NCBI GenBank assembly: GCA_938008555.1
Contig: CALLKE010000257.1
Location: 1 to 33,039 of the forward strand
DNA: 33,039 nt
From: an uncultured Pedobacter sp.
Lineage (GTDB): Bacteria > Bacteroidota > Bacteroidia > Sphingobacteriales > Sphingobacteriaceae
Direction: 5' to 3'
Made by a program: the position numbers and the translations under genes. The notes under the pieces are model-generated. The model was not told where the DNA came from. It saw nothing but the letters and a program-made list of their open reading frames with translations, and ran no database searches. The first letter of the stretch is position 1; each line of letters begins with the position of its first letter. Of this stretch, positions 16,233 to 23,270 are shown piece after piece.

Positions 16233-16263
16233 GTTCAAAGCCGCTGTTAAGCGGCTCTCCTTT
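16233..16263 (-). promoter_or_regulatory. Ribosome binding site of thyX split by a stem-loop
   Basis: On the - strand AAAGGAG (16263-16257) is followed at once by a perfect 6-bp hairpin, AGCCGC (16256-16251), loop TTAACA, GCGGCT (16244-16239), then TTGAAC and the ATG. Linear spacing from Shine-Dalgarno to ATG is 24 nt; with the 18-nt hairpin folded it becomes 6 nt. Confidence 0.65.
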
Positions 16264-16265
16264 AG

Positions 16266-16335
16266 TTAGGCGTGCATTGCCAAATAAACTCGATAGTTAG
16301 AAGGATACTCAGCGAGCATCTTTAACGATGTGCAT
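16266..16335 (-). other. Micro-ORF pair upstream of thyX, possibly one frameshifted peptide
   Basis: AGGAG with 7-nt spacing precedes an ATG at 16335 that reads MHIVKDAR and stops at 16309. A second frame from ATG 16319 reads MLAEYPSNYRVYLAMHA and stops at 16266. Skipping one G joins them into a single 22-residue peptide, MHIVK-MLAEYPSNYRVYLAMHA. This may be a leader peptide, a decayed small gene or a programmed shift. Confidence 0.3.
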
Positions 16336-16349
16336 TTGGTTTCTCCTGT

Positions 16350-17006
16350 TTAAATAGTTTCAGCGGTTGTTGGGATTTCATATGACCACCCAGGGAGGGC
16401 TAGTTCTATAGGAATACCAGCCTTATGTACTCTATACCAAATAGTGCCTGTATTTGTTCCTTCCATGCGGCAAACGTCTTCGAGTATTTGTCTGCCGTGT
16501 TCCTTGTGTACCAACCATACATTATTCTTTTTATTTCTATTTTGTGTTTCTAGTGTAGCCCATCTGCAGTTTTCTCTGCTGTAAGGTTTGGTTGTATCTA
16601 CTCTATCAAGCGTCATACCTTCTGGCGCTGGTCCCATATCTTCTAAGAAATTTTGGAATTTTAGCCATCTGTTATCTGGTTTAAACTTTTTGTATGTTTC
16701 GTATCCAATATTACTGGGATTTGTAGTTCTTTCTACCATGCCCCTCCATGAGTTCCATGTTTTAGATTTACTCATACCATGAGTAACAGCAGGACCACCA
16801 CGCTCGTACATTTCTTCCCTAAAACAACCACAGGATTTAGTAAACTTACCCAGCTTAGATAGCCTAACTTTTGGTACTTTGCTGCCGCAGGAGCAGTCAC
16901 AAGCGCAGAACCAGTGTGTTTGACTACCGATCACACTTCTGTACATAGACGTAACAGTAAGTCTACCAAATACTTTTCCTATGGCTACTTCAGCTACTTT
17001 GGCCAT
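16350..17006 (-). CDS. HNH endonuclease (homing type) between polA and thyX
   Basis: The 218-aa protein has an N-terminal zinc-ribbon-like region (GKVFGRLTV, CACDCSCGSK, then KSCGCFREE). The central core is WNSWRGMVERTTNPSN, NRWLKFQNFLEDMGPAPEG and TLDRVDTTKPYSRENCRWAT. A C-terminal helix region (EDVCRMEGTNTGTIWYRVHK) could bind DNA. This is the common free-standing phage HNH family. ATG at 17006 is chosen because GGGGAAT lies just upstream and the family's conserved start (MAKVAEVAIGKVFGRL) begins there; the frame stays open to 17120 but that stretch is the long hairpin. The first His of a textbook HNH motif is not obvious, so activity is not certain. Confidence 0.83.
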   Translation of the reverse strand: MAKVAEVAIGKVFGRLTVTSMYRSVIGSQTHWFCACDCSCGSKVPKVRLSKLGKFTKSCGCFREEMYERGGPAVTHGMSKSKTWNSWRGMVERTTNPSNIGYETYKKFKPDNRWLKFQNFLEDMGPAPEGMTLDRVDTTKPYSRENCRWATLETQNRNKKNNVWLVHKEHGRQILEDVCRMEGTNTGTIWYRVHKAGIPIELALPGWSYEIPTTAETI

Positions 17007-17025
17007 ATCTATTCCCCACAAACAC

Positions 17026-17092
17026 ATGTGGCCGTATTCAAGCGAAGTTGGAACGGGTAGAGAGATACCCCAACGCAAGAATACGGCCACAT
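17026..17092 (-). promoter_or_regulatory. Long stem-loop in the leader of the HNH gene
   Basis: ATGTGGCCGTATTC (17026-17039) and GAATACGGCCACAT (17079-17092) form a perfect 14-bp inverted repeat. The 39-nt interior folds further through GTTG/CAAC (47-50 with 71-74) and GGGTA/TACCC (55-59 with 66-70), closed by a GAGAGA hexaloop (positions in 17000s). On the - strand the stem ends 8 nt before the HNH Shine-Dalgarno. Confidence 0.75.
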
Positions 17093-17121
17093 CTATGCTC
17101 TCAGTAAAGCCGGGTTCCAAG

Positions 17122-17147
17122 CCGGGCCGAAATTTCTTCCGGCCCGG
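17122..17147 (-). terminator. GC-rich hairpin after polA
   Basis: CCGGGCCG (17122-17129) pairs with CGGCCCGG (17140-17147) around a 10-nt A/T-rich loop, 11 bp downstream of the polA stop. There is no clear T-run, so it may be a weak terminator or an RNA-stabilising 3' hairpin. The hairpin at 25059 shares the CCGGGCC/GGCCCGG core. Confidence 0.5.
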
Positions 17148-17158
17148 TGACTGTACCG

Positions 17159-20100
17159 CTATGCAAACAGACTGTCAACCGCTTTCTGAACTGTAGCAGC
17201 ATCAAAGCCAACACCAAGCGCAGCCAAGGGCTTCTCCAGCTCAATGAGCTGGCCGTAGTTCAAACCGACTCCGATTGAACTCTCACTTGGTACGTTGCCT
17301 AAGAAGTCGCGTACCATCATACTGTGGATATCCTTAATTACAGGTACTGCTTCTTCTTTCCTTACTGACCAGCAACATTCATCGTGTACTACATACTTCC
17401 ACTTCAGGGAAGTCGTGTCTAGCAAATCGCTATCCCATACCTCAGCCATAACTTCCTTCACTTGGTTTGCACCTGCCCCTTGGATGCGAGCATTACCGGC
17501 TTGCCGCAACGCCTTACTTGCAGTCCAGGTATCGGCAGAGTTAATCAGACTTGCAAGGTGTCGTTTAGTGCCTCCTGCAATTGTGACATACCCAAGCCGC
17601 TCTGCCATATCCTCCGATTCTTGTTTCCACTTCTGAACTGCAGGAAACTCTCCGAAGATAGCATCAATATATGTTTGAGCCTCAGTCTCAGAGATGCCTA
17701 AAGTTTCTCCAATCTTAGGTGCTGCTGCAGAGTACAGAGTTGCAAACAACACAACTTTAGCGATTTGACGAATAGCTGCAGCTTTCTTAGCAATTTCCTT
17801 ATCTGGAGAACTACGCATCGCCATGAACTCTTCATACGAGACTTTAGCTACTCGTGCTCCCACGATACTATGAGTGTCTCGTTTGTGATCGCCAATATAG
17901 CAGCCTAACAAGTTTGAGTCTTCACTGTACGAAGCAACCTGTCGAACTTCCTGCCCTGCAAAGTCCAGCGATACGAATACATGGTCTTTCTCAGCCTTAA
18001 TCGTAGACCTCACTCCGTTGCTATCCCCCTCAAGTTGTTGCAGGTTAATCTTCGAGCTAGACCAGCGGCGGGTATTGGTGCTGCTTTGAATCAGTTCAGA
18101 GTGGATACGCCCTGTTTTCCAGTGGATATGCACAGGAATGGCACTCCAATACAAAGCATTCCGCGTATTGCAAGACTTCATCGTCAGCAGCGCCTCAAGC
18201 ACCTCAGCTTCAACACCCTTCACATCCCCCATCTTCACGGCCATTTCAATCGCACCGTCATCCGTCCGGGGATTCCCTTCCCTGACACCTTTCGCCTTCA
18301 TCGCGTCCGTCGCCTTGTTGCGAAGCCGAACAGGAGCACCAATGACCTCGTACATCAGCTTGGCAATCTGGTTGGGCGACCCCACGTTGAAGTTCGGTTT
18401 GCCCGTATAGACTCGCTTAACCCAAGCATTCACCAAGTCTACTCGATCTTCCTCGATAAACTTAGCAAGCGAAGCAGCATCATCATGCTCCAACTCGGAG
18501 ACAAGCACAGCAAGCTTGCTCACAGTACGTACCATTGTCTTGAGTTCCACACCCAAGATAATCTCTACAGCTTGCTTGATGTTCGCAGGGCTCAACTCCT
18601 CAAACACAGGGCAGGTTACACCGTCCCATCCTTTCTCAATCAGGAAGCCCTCAACCTTACCCCAGCACTCATCCGATAGCTTCTTATCTTCTGCTTCCAG
18701 AAGCTTCAGGCGCTCCATATCGACTTCGATGCCCTGCACATAGGCAAGTGCCGACAGGTACATCGGCTTCTGCTCCAAGCGCTTGAAGGCGTCGTAGGTG
18801 TGGTCAAGTTGCATGAACAGCTTGAAGAAATTCCACAAGGCTCCCGCTGTATAAACGTCATCCAAGCCGTATGCAGTCACTTCCTTGGCAGTCAGTTCGT
18901 GCATCTTGTATTCACGAGTTTCCCACTCAACACCCTCTACGTCATAGGTCTTAAGCCGTTGTCCTCCCTGCAACTCACCCATCACAGCGGACTTCTGGGT
19001 AGTCTGTGCATACGTCGCTTGCTCATACTGGAACAACAACTTCGTCAGCTGCTTCAGGCCATGCGACGGTTGGTTCTCATCCCAGAACGTAGCAGCTATA
19101 CGGGTATCAACCATGTTGGGGATGAAGCCGCGCCACCCGTTGTCTTTCCAGCGTTCAGCGTAGGTGTTGTAGGCGACAGGCAATTCAAACCCAGCAGCAT
19201 TCTGCGCCACAATGAACTTGTCTTGCGGGATCGCTTCGATGAACTGAGCAAGTTGCTCCAGTGTGCAGTTATCGGTATCAGCATGCTCTACAGGGATATA
19301 GAAGCCGTATTGGTTGTTACTACCAAACGACAAACCCATCGACACAATACGTGAACCGATAACATCTACACCCTTCTTGCCTCGGGCTTCTAGCCAATCT
19401 GTAGATTCGTCACTGACTGTTGTCTCAAAGTCAATAGTAAAGAAAGGGGATTCCTGAATCTTCGACTTCAGAAACACCAACGCATCATCGAACTTGTCAG
19501 CAGTCACCAACCGCGATGCAGCACGCCAAGGTTTCAGGCGCTCGTCATCCGTAAGACGACGCACCATCCCAGGTTCCCAGACAAGTTGCTGCTTGACGGT
19601 GTTGACCCACTCAGGGTGGATAGTAGTCAAGCGCAGGGACTTGCGTACTGCATCCCACTGGTCCACGATCTTGTTCAGCAACTTGCAATTGTTGTCCTTA
19701 GCGATCTGCGCAATCTCATCGCGCTTACCGTCGTTAATCAATTGCTCCAGCTCAAAGCACCCATCATCACCGTAGGCGATGTTTAGTTGCATCCATGCAG
19801 CGGGGCCGAACCCAGGACAGCCCTTTACGTTGTCGCTAGAGTCCCCTACCAGACCCTTGTACAGCGACACAAGCTTTACATCGAACTCACCGTACTTGTT
19901 CTTGCCCAGCTCTCCATTGATTCGTACACGGCAAGTTGCCCCATACTCGTTCGTACCGTTAAGAACTGCGAGGTCATTGTCGTTTGTAACAACTACACAA
20001 TCTTCCTCTGAGTTAAAAGCTAGCCATCCGAGTACATCGTCGCCTTCGACAAATGCCTGTGATACGGCAACAGCCCCAAGATTGCGGTATGTGTCTTTGA

Positions 20101-20425
20101 TTAGGTCTTTGAGCAGGTTGAATTGCACATACGCTTCTGGTGGGCGGCTGTCTTTATCGCCTTCCCGATTTGCCTTATATGACGTATCAATCATGGTGCG
20201 GCGCTTCTTGCTATCACGCCCCTCAAACACCATTACTACGTCCATTGGCACACAGTTAAATTCTTTGATTGCGGCATTCATGCTGTTGACTACATTCTCG
20301 TAGCCGTAAGCACAAGTGTTCACCGTAACCTTGCGCGAGCCGTGCTGTACTTCCACACCCTCAGCGTCCTTGCCTGCCAGCAGACCTGCCCAAAGCACGC
20401 TGCTCATATCGAAAAATAGCTTCAT
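17159..20425 (-). CDS. polA: DNA polymerase I with 5' nuclease, 3'-5' exonuclease and polymerase domains
   Basis: The 1088-aa family A polymerase has three parts. Residues about 1-290 form a FEN-type 5' nuclease (acidic cluster around VEGDDVLGWL, VVTNDNDLAV, and GDSSDNVKGCPGFG near 195). Residues about 325-540 form a DEDD 3'-5' exonuclease (FTIDFETT near 330; AQNAAGFEL, with Glu at the usual second-motif Asp; AYGLDDVYTAG). Residues about 640-1088 form the polymerase, with motif A SLDFAGQEVR near 820, motif B AKVVLFATLYSAAAPKIG near 890, and motif C VHDE near 1014. In motif B, Phe at the Pol I 762 position predicts discrimination against dideoxynucleotides, and Ser follows the conserved Tyr. 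GAGGG precedes the ATG. Confidence 0.93.
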   Translation of the reverse strand: MKLFFDMSSVLWAGLLAGKDAEGVEVQHGSRKVTVNTCAYGYENVVNSMNAAIKEFNCVPMDVVMVFEGRDSKKRRTMIDTSYKANREGDKDSRPPEAYVQFNLLKDLIKDTYRNLGAVAVSQAFVEGDDVLGWLAFNSEEDCVVVTNDNDLAVLNGTNEYGATCRVRINGELGKNKYGEFDVKLVSLYKGLVGDSSDNVKGCPGFGPAAWMQLNIAYGDDGCFELEQLINDGKRDEIAQIAKDNNCKLLNKIVDQWDAVRKSLRLTTIHPEWVNTVKQQLVWEPGMVRRLTDDERLKPWRAASRLVTADKFDDALVFLKSKIQESPFFTIDFETTVSDESTDWLEARGKKGVDVIGSRIVSMGLSFGSNNQYGFYIPVEHADTDNCTLEQLAQFIEAIPQDKFIVAQNAAGFELPVAYNTYAERWKDNGWRGFIPNMVDTRIAATFWDENQPSHGLKQLTKLLFQYEQATYAQTTQKSAVMGELQGGQRLKTYDVEGVEWETREYKMHELTAKEVTAYGLDDVYTAGALWNFFKLFMQLDHTYDAFKRLEQKPMYLSALAYVQGIEVDMERLKLLEAEDKKLSDECWGKVEGFLIEKGWDGVTCPVFEELSPANIKQAVEIILGVELKTMVRTVSKLAVLVSELEHDDAASLAKFIEEDRVDLVNAWVKRVYTGKPNFNVGSPNQIAKLMYEVIGAPVRLRNKATDAMKAKGVREGNPRTDDGAIEMAVKMGDVKGVEAEVLEALLTMKSCNTRNALYWSAIPVHIHWKTGRIHSELIQSSTNTRRWSSSKINLQQLEGDSNGVRSTIKAEKDHVFVSLDFAGQEVRQVASYSEDSNLLGCYIGDHKRDTHSIVGARVAKVSYEEFMAMRSSPDKEIAKKAAAIRQIAKVVLFATLYSAAAPKIGETLGISETEAQTYIDAIFGEFPAVQKWKQESEDMAERLGYVTIAGGTKRHLASLINSADTWTASKALRQAGNARIQGAGANQVKEVMAEVWDSDLLDTTSLKWKYVVHDECCWSVRKEEAVPVIKDIHSMMVRDFLGNVPSESSIGVGLNYGQLIELEKPLAALGVGFDAATVQKAVDSLFA

Positions 20426-20426
20426 A

Positions 20427-20696
20427 TCAACCCTCTTTAAAAATTGGCACGTATTGCGTTATCCGCTTCATCTCATTTGCAATCGTGTGGTTCAGCAACA
20501 GATAGTCTTCAATAGGTAGATTAAGAATCTCAGACTCTGTAACCGGCTTACCATCAAGCTTAACGATAGCCACAATCAGGGCTATATCGGAAGCAGGACT
20601 CTCAAGCTTAACAGTAAGCAGCCAGTCAACAGTCAAGATTTGACGGATGGTAGCTACCCTGTCATCCGACAGTATCACTTCAGCGATTATTTTCAT
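20427..20696 (-). CDS. Unknown protein upstream of polA (89 aa)
   Basis: It ends two bases before the polA start and overlaps the membrane-protein gene upstream by 17 bp, so it is co-translated with them. The protein begins MKIIAEVILSDDRVATIRQI, continues with beta strands, and ends in a helical segment ESEILNLPIEDYLLLNHTIA. The last segment loosely resembles small tail-assembly chaperones (Leu-Pro-x-x-Asp-x-x-x-Leu), but the gene sits in the replication region and I do not make that assignment. Function unknown. Confidence 0.7.
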   Translation of the reverse strand: MKIIAEVILSDDRVATIRQILTVDWLLTVKLESPASDIALIVAIVKLDGKPVTESEILNLPIEDYLLLNHTIANEMKRITQYVPIFKEG

Positions 20697-20916
20697 CTTT
20701 GTTCCTGTTGAGTGGCTTCAAAATATCAATCATGTCCACACCCCAAAGCTTGACAACAAAGATGATAAGTTGAATACCTATCGTCCAGTACCCTACTGCC
20801 TGCCACCACAATGGAATCTCATAAACCTTGCAAATCAACATCCAAATCAAAAAGTGTGACACGCTTCCGGGCCACACGATGATGTTGTCAGGATGTATTT
20901 TATAAGTCTTCTTCAT
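20680..20916 (-). CDS. Small membrane protein (78 aa)
   Basis: AGGAGG lies five bases before the ATG. Two hydrophobic helices are visible, around SVSHFLIWMLICKVYEIPLW and VGYWTIGIQLIIFVVKLWG, followed by a short charged C-terminus (LKPLNRNKDENNR). The start overlaps the stop of the TraR-like gene by TAATG. It would sit in the inner membrane. No family is recognised. Early phage membrane proteins often act on host processes or superinfection, but nothing here is specific. Confidence 0.72.
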   Translation of the reverse strand: MKKTYKIHPDNIIVWPGSVSHFLIWMLICKVYEIPLWWQAVGYWTIGIQLIIFVVKLWGVDMIDILKPLNRNKDENNR

Positions 20917-21149
20917 TAGTACCTCCTATAAAGTTTGGATTGTCGCTCCCAAATTTCCTGGCACCCAACACAACGAAACTTGCTCAGAGCAAGTCTTGCT
21001 TCGGGGATTTCTCCACCGCATTCGGTGCAGTGTTTGTCGTCGAAGTCAGCTGGAGGACGCTCAGTCTTTCGAATCGCCTCGATTGCTTTTTCCCTAAAAG
21101 CTAATTCAACATCTGATGCGTGGTCTAAGCTATCACTTCCGTTGCTCAT
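20916..21149 (-). CDS. TraR/DksA-type C4 zinc-finger protein (77 aa)
   Basis: The C-terminal half carries a four-cysteine finger, CTECGGEIPEARLALSKFRC and then VGCQ (Cys41, Cys44, Cys60, Cys63), with the GxxIPEAR segment characteristic of TraR and DksA, and a basic C-terminal helix. The N-terminal 30 residues are helical and acidic, as in F-plasmid TraR, which is of nearly the same length and lacks the long DksA coiled coil. TraR binds the RNA polymerase secondary channel and mimics DksA with ppGpp. By analogy this protein may redirect host transcription during infection. The family call is solid; the effect on polymerase is inferred. Confidence 0.85.
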   Translation of the reverse strand: MSNGSDSLDHASDVELAFREKAIEAIRKTERPPADFDDKHCTECGGEIPEARLALSKFRCVGCQEIWERQSKLYRRY

Positions 21150-21714
21150 TCTCTGTCTCCCGGATATACAAGTCTAGTCTCGCGAGGGCGTTCCAAGCTT
21201 CGTGGGCAAGATGTGTCAAATTCGTGTCCTTATCACACTTCTCACCCATCTTTTCTTTCAGCCAGTGGCGCATCTTAGCATCATCATAACGCTTATCACC
21301 GTCAACTACTTCCATCCACCCATTGTCGGTGTACTTGGTTGCACCATACGTCCCAACCTTGCTGATCTCCCACAAGGCCCGAGCGAAACCGCCAAGGACG
21401 AGGGAGGGGCGAACCTTGCCTGCGTCTAGCTTGGCTCCGGGAGAGTTGGGGTGCAGGCCGTTGGGGTCTGCTTCCACTGCTGAAACCTCTACGTGGTCTG
21501 CAACTAGGTCTTTGGGAGTTTCTCTACCTCTCTCCCCCGGCCATACTCTCCCTGTATCAATATAGGCATGCTCAGCACCGTTAGATGTAGCTTCCTCTTC
21601 TCTACCTACATAAACACAATCTGAGTTTATGTCAAAGTGAGGTGCCTTAGCCTCCACCACAATCCCATCCCTCCGCACATATTTCTTACCTATCTCAATC
21701 GGCAATGTCAACAT
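21133..21714 (-). CDS. dATP/dGTP diphosphohydrolase-like protein (DUF5664/MazZ family)
   Basis: The 193-aa protein has an N-terminal beta domain (about residues 5-75, starting IGKKYVRRDG) and a C-terminal all-alpha domain with the DUF5664 pattern: GAKLDAGKVRPSL, ALWEISKVGTYGATKYTDNG, KRYDDAKMRHWL and LTHLAHEAWNALARLDLYI. In cyanophage S-2L the MazZ member of this family removes pyrophosphate from dGTP and dATP as part of 2-aminoadenine (Z) DNA synthesis; members also occur in phages without Z. GGAGGG precedes the ATG. No PurZ-type adenylosuccinate synthetase is present in this window, so the role may be general pool control or part of a base-modification pathway encoded elsewhere. Confidence 0.8.
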   Translation of the reverse strand: MLTLPIEIGKKYVRRDGIVVEAKAPHFDINSDCVYVGREEEATSNGAEHAYIDTGRVWPGERGRETPKDLVADHVEVSAVEADPNGLHPNSPGAKLDAGKVRPSLVLGGFARALWEISKVGTYGATKYTDNGWMEVVDGDKRYDDAKMRHWLKEKMGEKCDKDTNLTHLAHEAWNALARLDLYIRETENEQRK

Positions 21715-21717
21715 AAT

Positions 21718-22803
21718 CTAACCCTCCATCCGAACTTGTTTACCTTCAGAGATAGCCCGCCTTGTCTGCAAGAACAGAGCCACGAATTTTTCTAACCCTC
21801 GATTTATGGTTGCTTCAGCTTTCCGAGATACGCGCTTGGTACTTGCTGGCATATGCTTAAACAAGGTTTTAAACTGCATATCGTCTAGGTAGCTGGGGAC
21901 AAGTTGACGGTGCAACCTGTCAAGTTTAACCACGTAGGAGTCATCGCCGGTGTACCAGATGTCTCGAATCATGTCTAGTGTTGCATCACTGTACAGCAAG
22001 GACTTCATCGTAGGTTCCACCTTCGCCGGAGGTCGCAGGTTTCTCAATGCTTGTTCAAACCTGTAAGCGGTTAGATGGCTTTGACCCAGCTTGAGTAGGC
22101 ACAAACCTCTAAGAACCTTCTGTGGTTCCTCAAGTTTTGCTGTGTTCTTAATCGCCCACAGATAGGCTCTATCCAAAGCGTCGAACGTATCGAAGATGAT
22201 GAATCCCCGCTGTGCCTCTAAACACTCGGTTATGAATGCTTCATCTACAGCTTCGCTGTTAGAGCATATACCATTTACAACCCCCATAAATGGGATGTAC
22301 ATGTCAGGTGCAAGTTTTATACAGGCATGGTTAGATTGGATGATAGCTTCATTAGACCTGTTCTCCAAGTAGCATGCCCATTCAATACCGAATAGCGGAA
22401 GCGCTCTAGGGGAGGCTTCAGTACGGGTGAAGATTAGAGGGTGTAAGGCTCTAGGGCCAAACGCTGCGCTAAGCTTCTCTTCAGCTTGTGGCCCAAACCC
22501 ATGCTTTCGCACAGTTTCGATTAGGTCTATGTAAAGGTCGTAGACGAATCCAAGGTTTGAAACTTCCCCATCAGAGGGCTGCACATTCAAGCTTACCTCT
22601 ACAAGCTTTCCACCCCGCAGCGGCGGTAGTTCCCACACGATTGTTTCCGGGGTGTAGATACTAAGCAAGTCTGCAGGACTTGCCCCAGTCGCAGTGATGA
22701 TCTGCGAGAGGGCAGTTATCAGGTCTGTAACGTGCCCAGCAGAAAGACCTAAAGGAGCAAACTCCTGCTCCTTTAGGTCTATGACACCAAAGTCAGTCAT
22801 CAT
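21718..22803 (-). CDS. Unknown 361-aa protein between two NTP pyrophosphohydrolase genes
   Basis: Its start overlaps the MazG-like stop (ATGATG), and it ends three bases before the dATP/dGTP diphosphohydrolase ATG, so the three are one translation unit. The protein appears soluble and mixed alpha/beta for the first 200 residues, then mostly helical (around FIIFDTFDALDRAYLWAIKN and LRGLCLLKLGQSHLTAYRFE), ending in a basic helix. No Walker, Rossmann, zinc or nuclease motif is evident and I do not recognise the family. The location suggests nucleotide metabolism or replication. It could equally be a DNA-binding or structural early protein. Confidence 0.78.
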   Translation of the reverse strand: MMTDFGVIDLKEQEFAPLGLSAGHVTDLITALSQIITATGASPADLLSIYTPETIVWELPPLRGGKLVEVSLNVQPSDGEVSNLGFVYDLYIDLIETVRKHGFGPQAEEKLSAAFGPRALHPLIFTRTEASPRALPLFGIEWACYLENRSNEAIIQSNHACIKLAPDMYIPFMGVVNGICSNSEAVDEAFITECLEAQRGFIIFDTFDALDRAYLWAIKNTAKLEEPQKVLRGLCLLKLGQSHLTAYRFEQALRNLRPPAKVEPTMKSLLYSDATLDMIRDIWYTGDDSYVVKLDRLHRQLVPSYLDDMQFKTLFKHMPASTKRVSRKAEATINRGLEKFVALFLQTRRAISEGKQVRMEG

Positions 22804-23270
22804 TTTAGTACCTGTTGAATCCGTTCTGGTGAGGGCAGGAAAGGCTCAAGATTAGGTTTCACATAATGTGGCCCCTTTTTAATCTTCCCGTTCTCATCGA
22901 AGATGGGCTGGCCGTCTTTCCCAAACTTGCTGAAGTTGGAACGATCAACTTCAGCTAGGGCGCCTGTGGTATCCATGCCTAGCATGTGTCCGATACCGAT
23001 AGCAGTAACTTGCTGGTCTGTGATGCCGTCGAGGACTGCATCGGCATCAAGCGTAGCGATTTGCATCTGACCTTGCTTCATCAGATTTGAAATCTCCACC
23101 AAAGTAGCTTGCAGTTGCTGCCATAGTTTATAACCCTCGCTTGAGCCTTCTACTGTCATGGCTTCTACCATTTCGGCCACTTCTTCCAGATGCACAGCTA
23201 CCTGAATATTTAGATTCTTAGCTGTAGGATTCGGCACAGCTTGCTCAAACCACTTTTTCGTATTTTTCAT
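22800..23270 (-). CDS. MazG/HisE-like nucleotide pyrophosphohydrolase
   Basis: The 156-aa protein has the E-E-x-x-E metal-binding motif (HLEEVAEM, Glu29, Glu30, Glu33), a second acidic helix (DADAVLDGITDQQVTAIGIG, residues about 75-94) and the family ending AEVDRSNFSKFGKDGQPI followed by GKIKKGPHYVKPNL. This set matches all-alpha NTP pyrophosphatases common in phages, which hydrolyse nucleoside triphosphates to monophosphates and pyrophosphate. Both ends overlap neighbours by ATGA. A second member of the same superfamily lies one gene downstream. Substrate is unknown. Confidence 0.83.
   Translation of the reverse strand: MKNTKKWFEQAVPNPTAKNLNIQVAVHLEEVAEMVEAMTVEGSSEGYKLWQQLQATLVEISNLMKQGQMQIATLDADAVLDGITDQQVTAIGIGHMLGMDTTGALAEVDRSNFSKFGKDGQPIFDENGKIKKGPHYVKPNLEPFLPSPERIQQVLK

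Noticed and set aside
16239..16256. Reading the thyX leader hairpin as a terminator
   Set aside because: Only three T residues follow the stem, and the hairpin lies between a Shine-Dalgarno and its start codon at exactly compensating distance.
17007..17120. N-terminal extension of the HNH protein
   Set aside because: The extra sequence is encoded by the long stem-loop; the conserved family start and a GGGGAAT site support ATG 17006.
17981..18679. Long + strand open frame (232 codons) opposite polA
   Set aside because: It lies entirely within the polymerase domain coding sequence on the other strand, has no ribosome site, and its composition is what the reverse complement of polA would give.
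20427..20696. Tail-assembly chaperone identity for the 89-aa protein
   Set aside because: Only a loose Leu-Pro-x-x-Asp resemblance, and the gene lies in the replication block next to polA.
21718..22803. PurZ (adenylosuccinate synthetase-like) identity for the 361-aa protein
   Set aside because: The length fits, but no GDEGKG-type P-loop or other synthetase motif is present.
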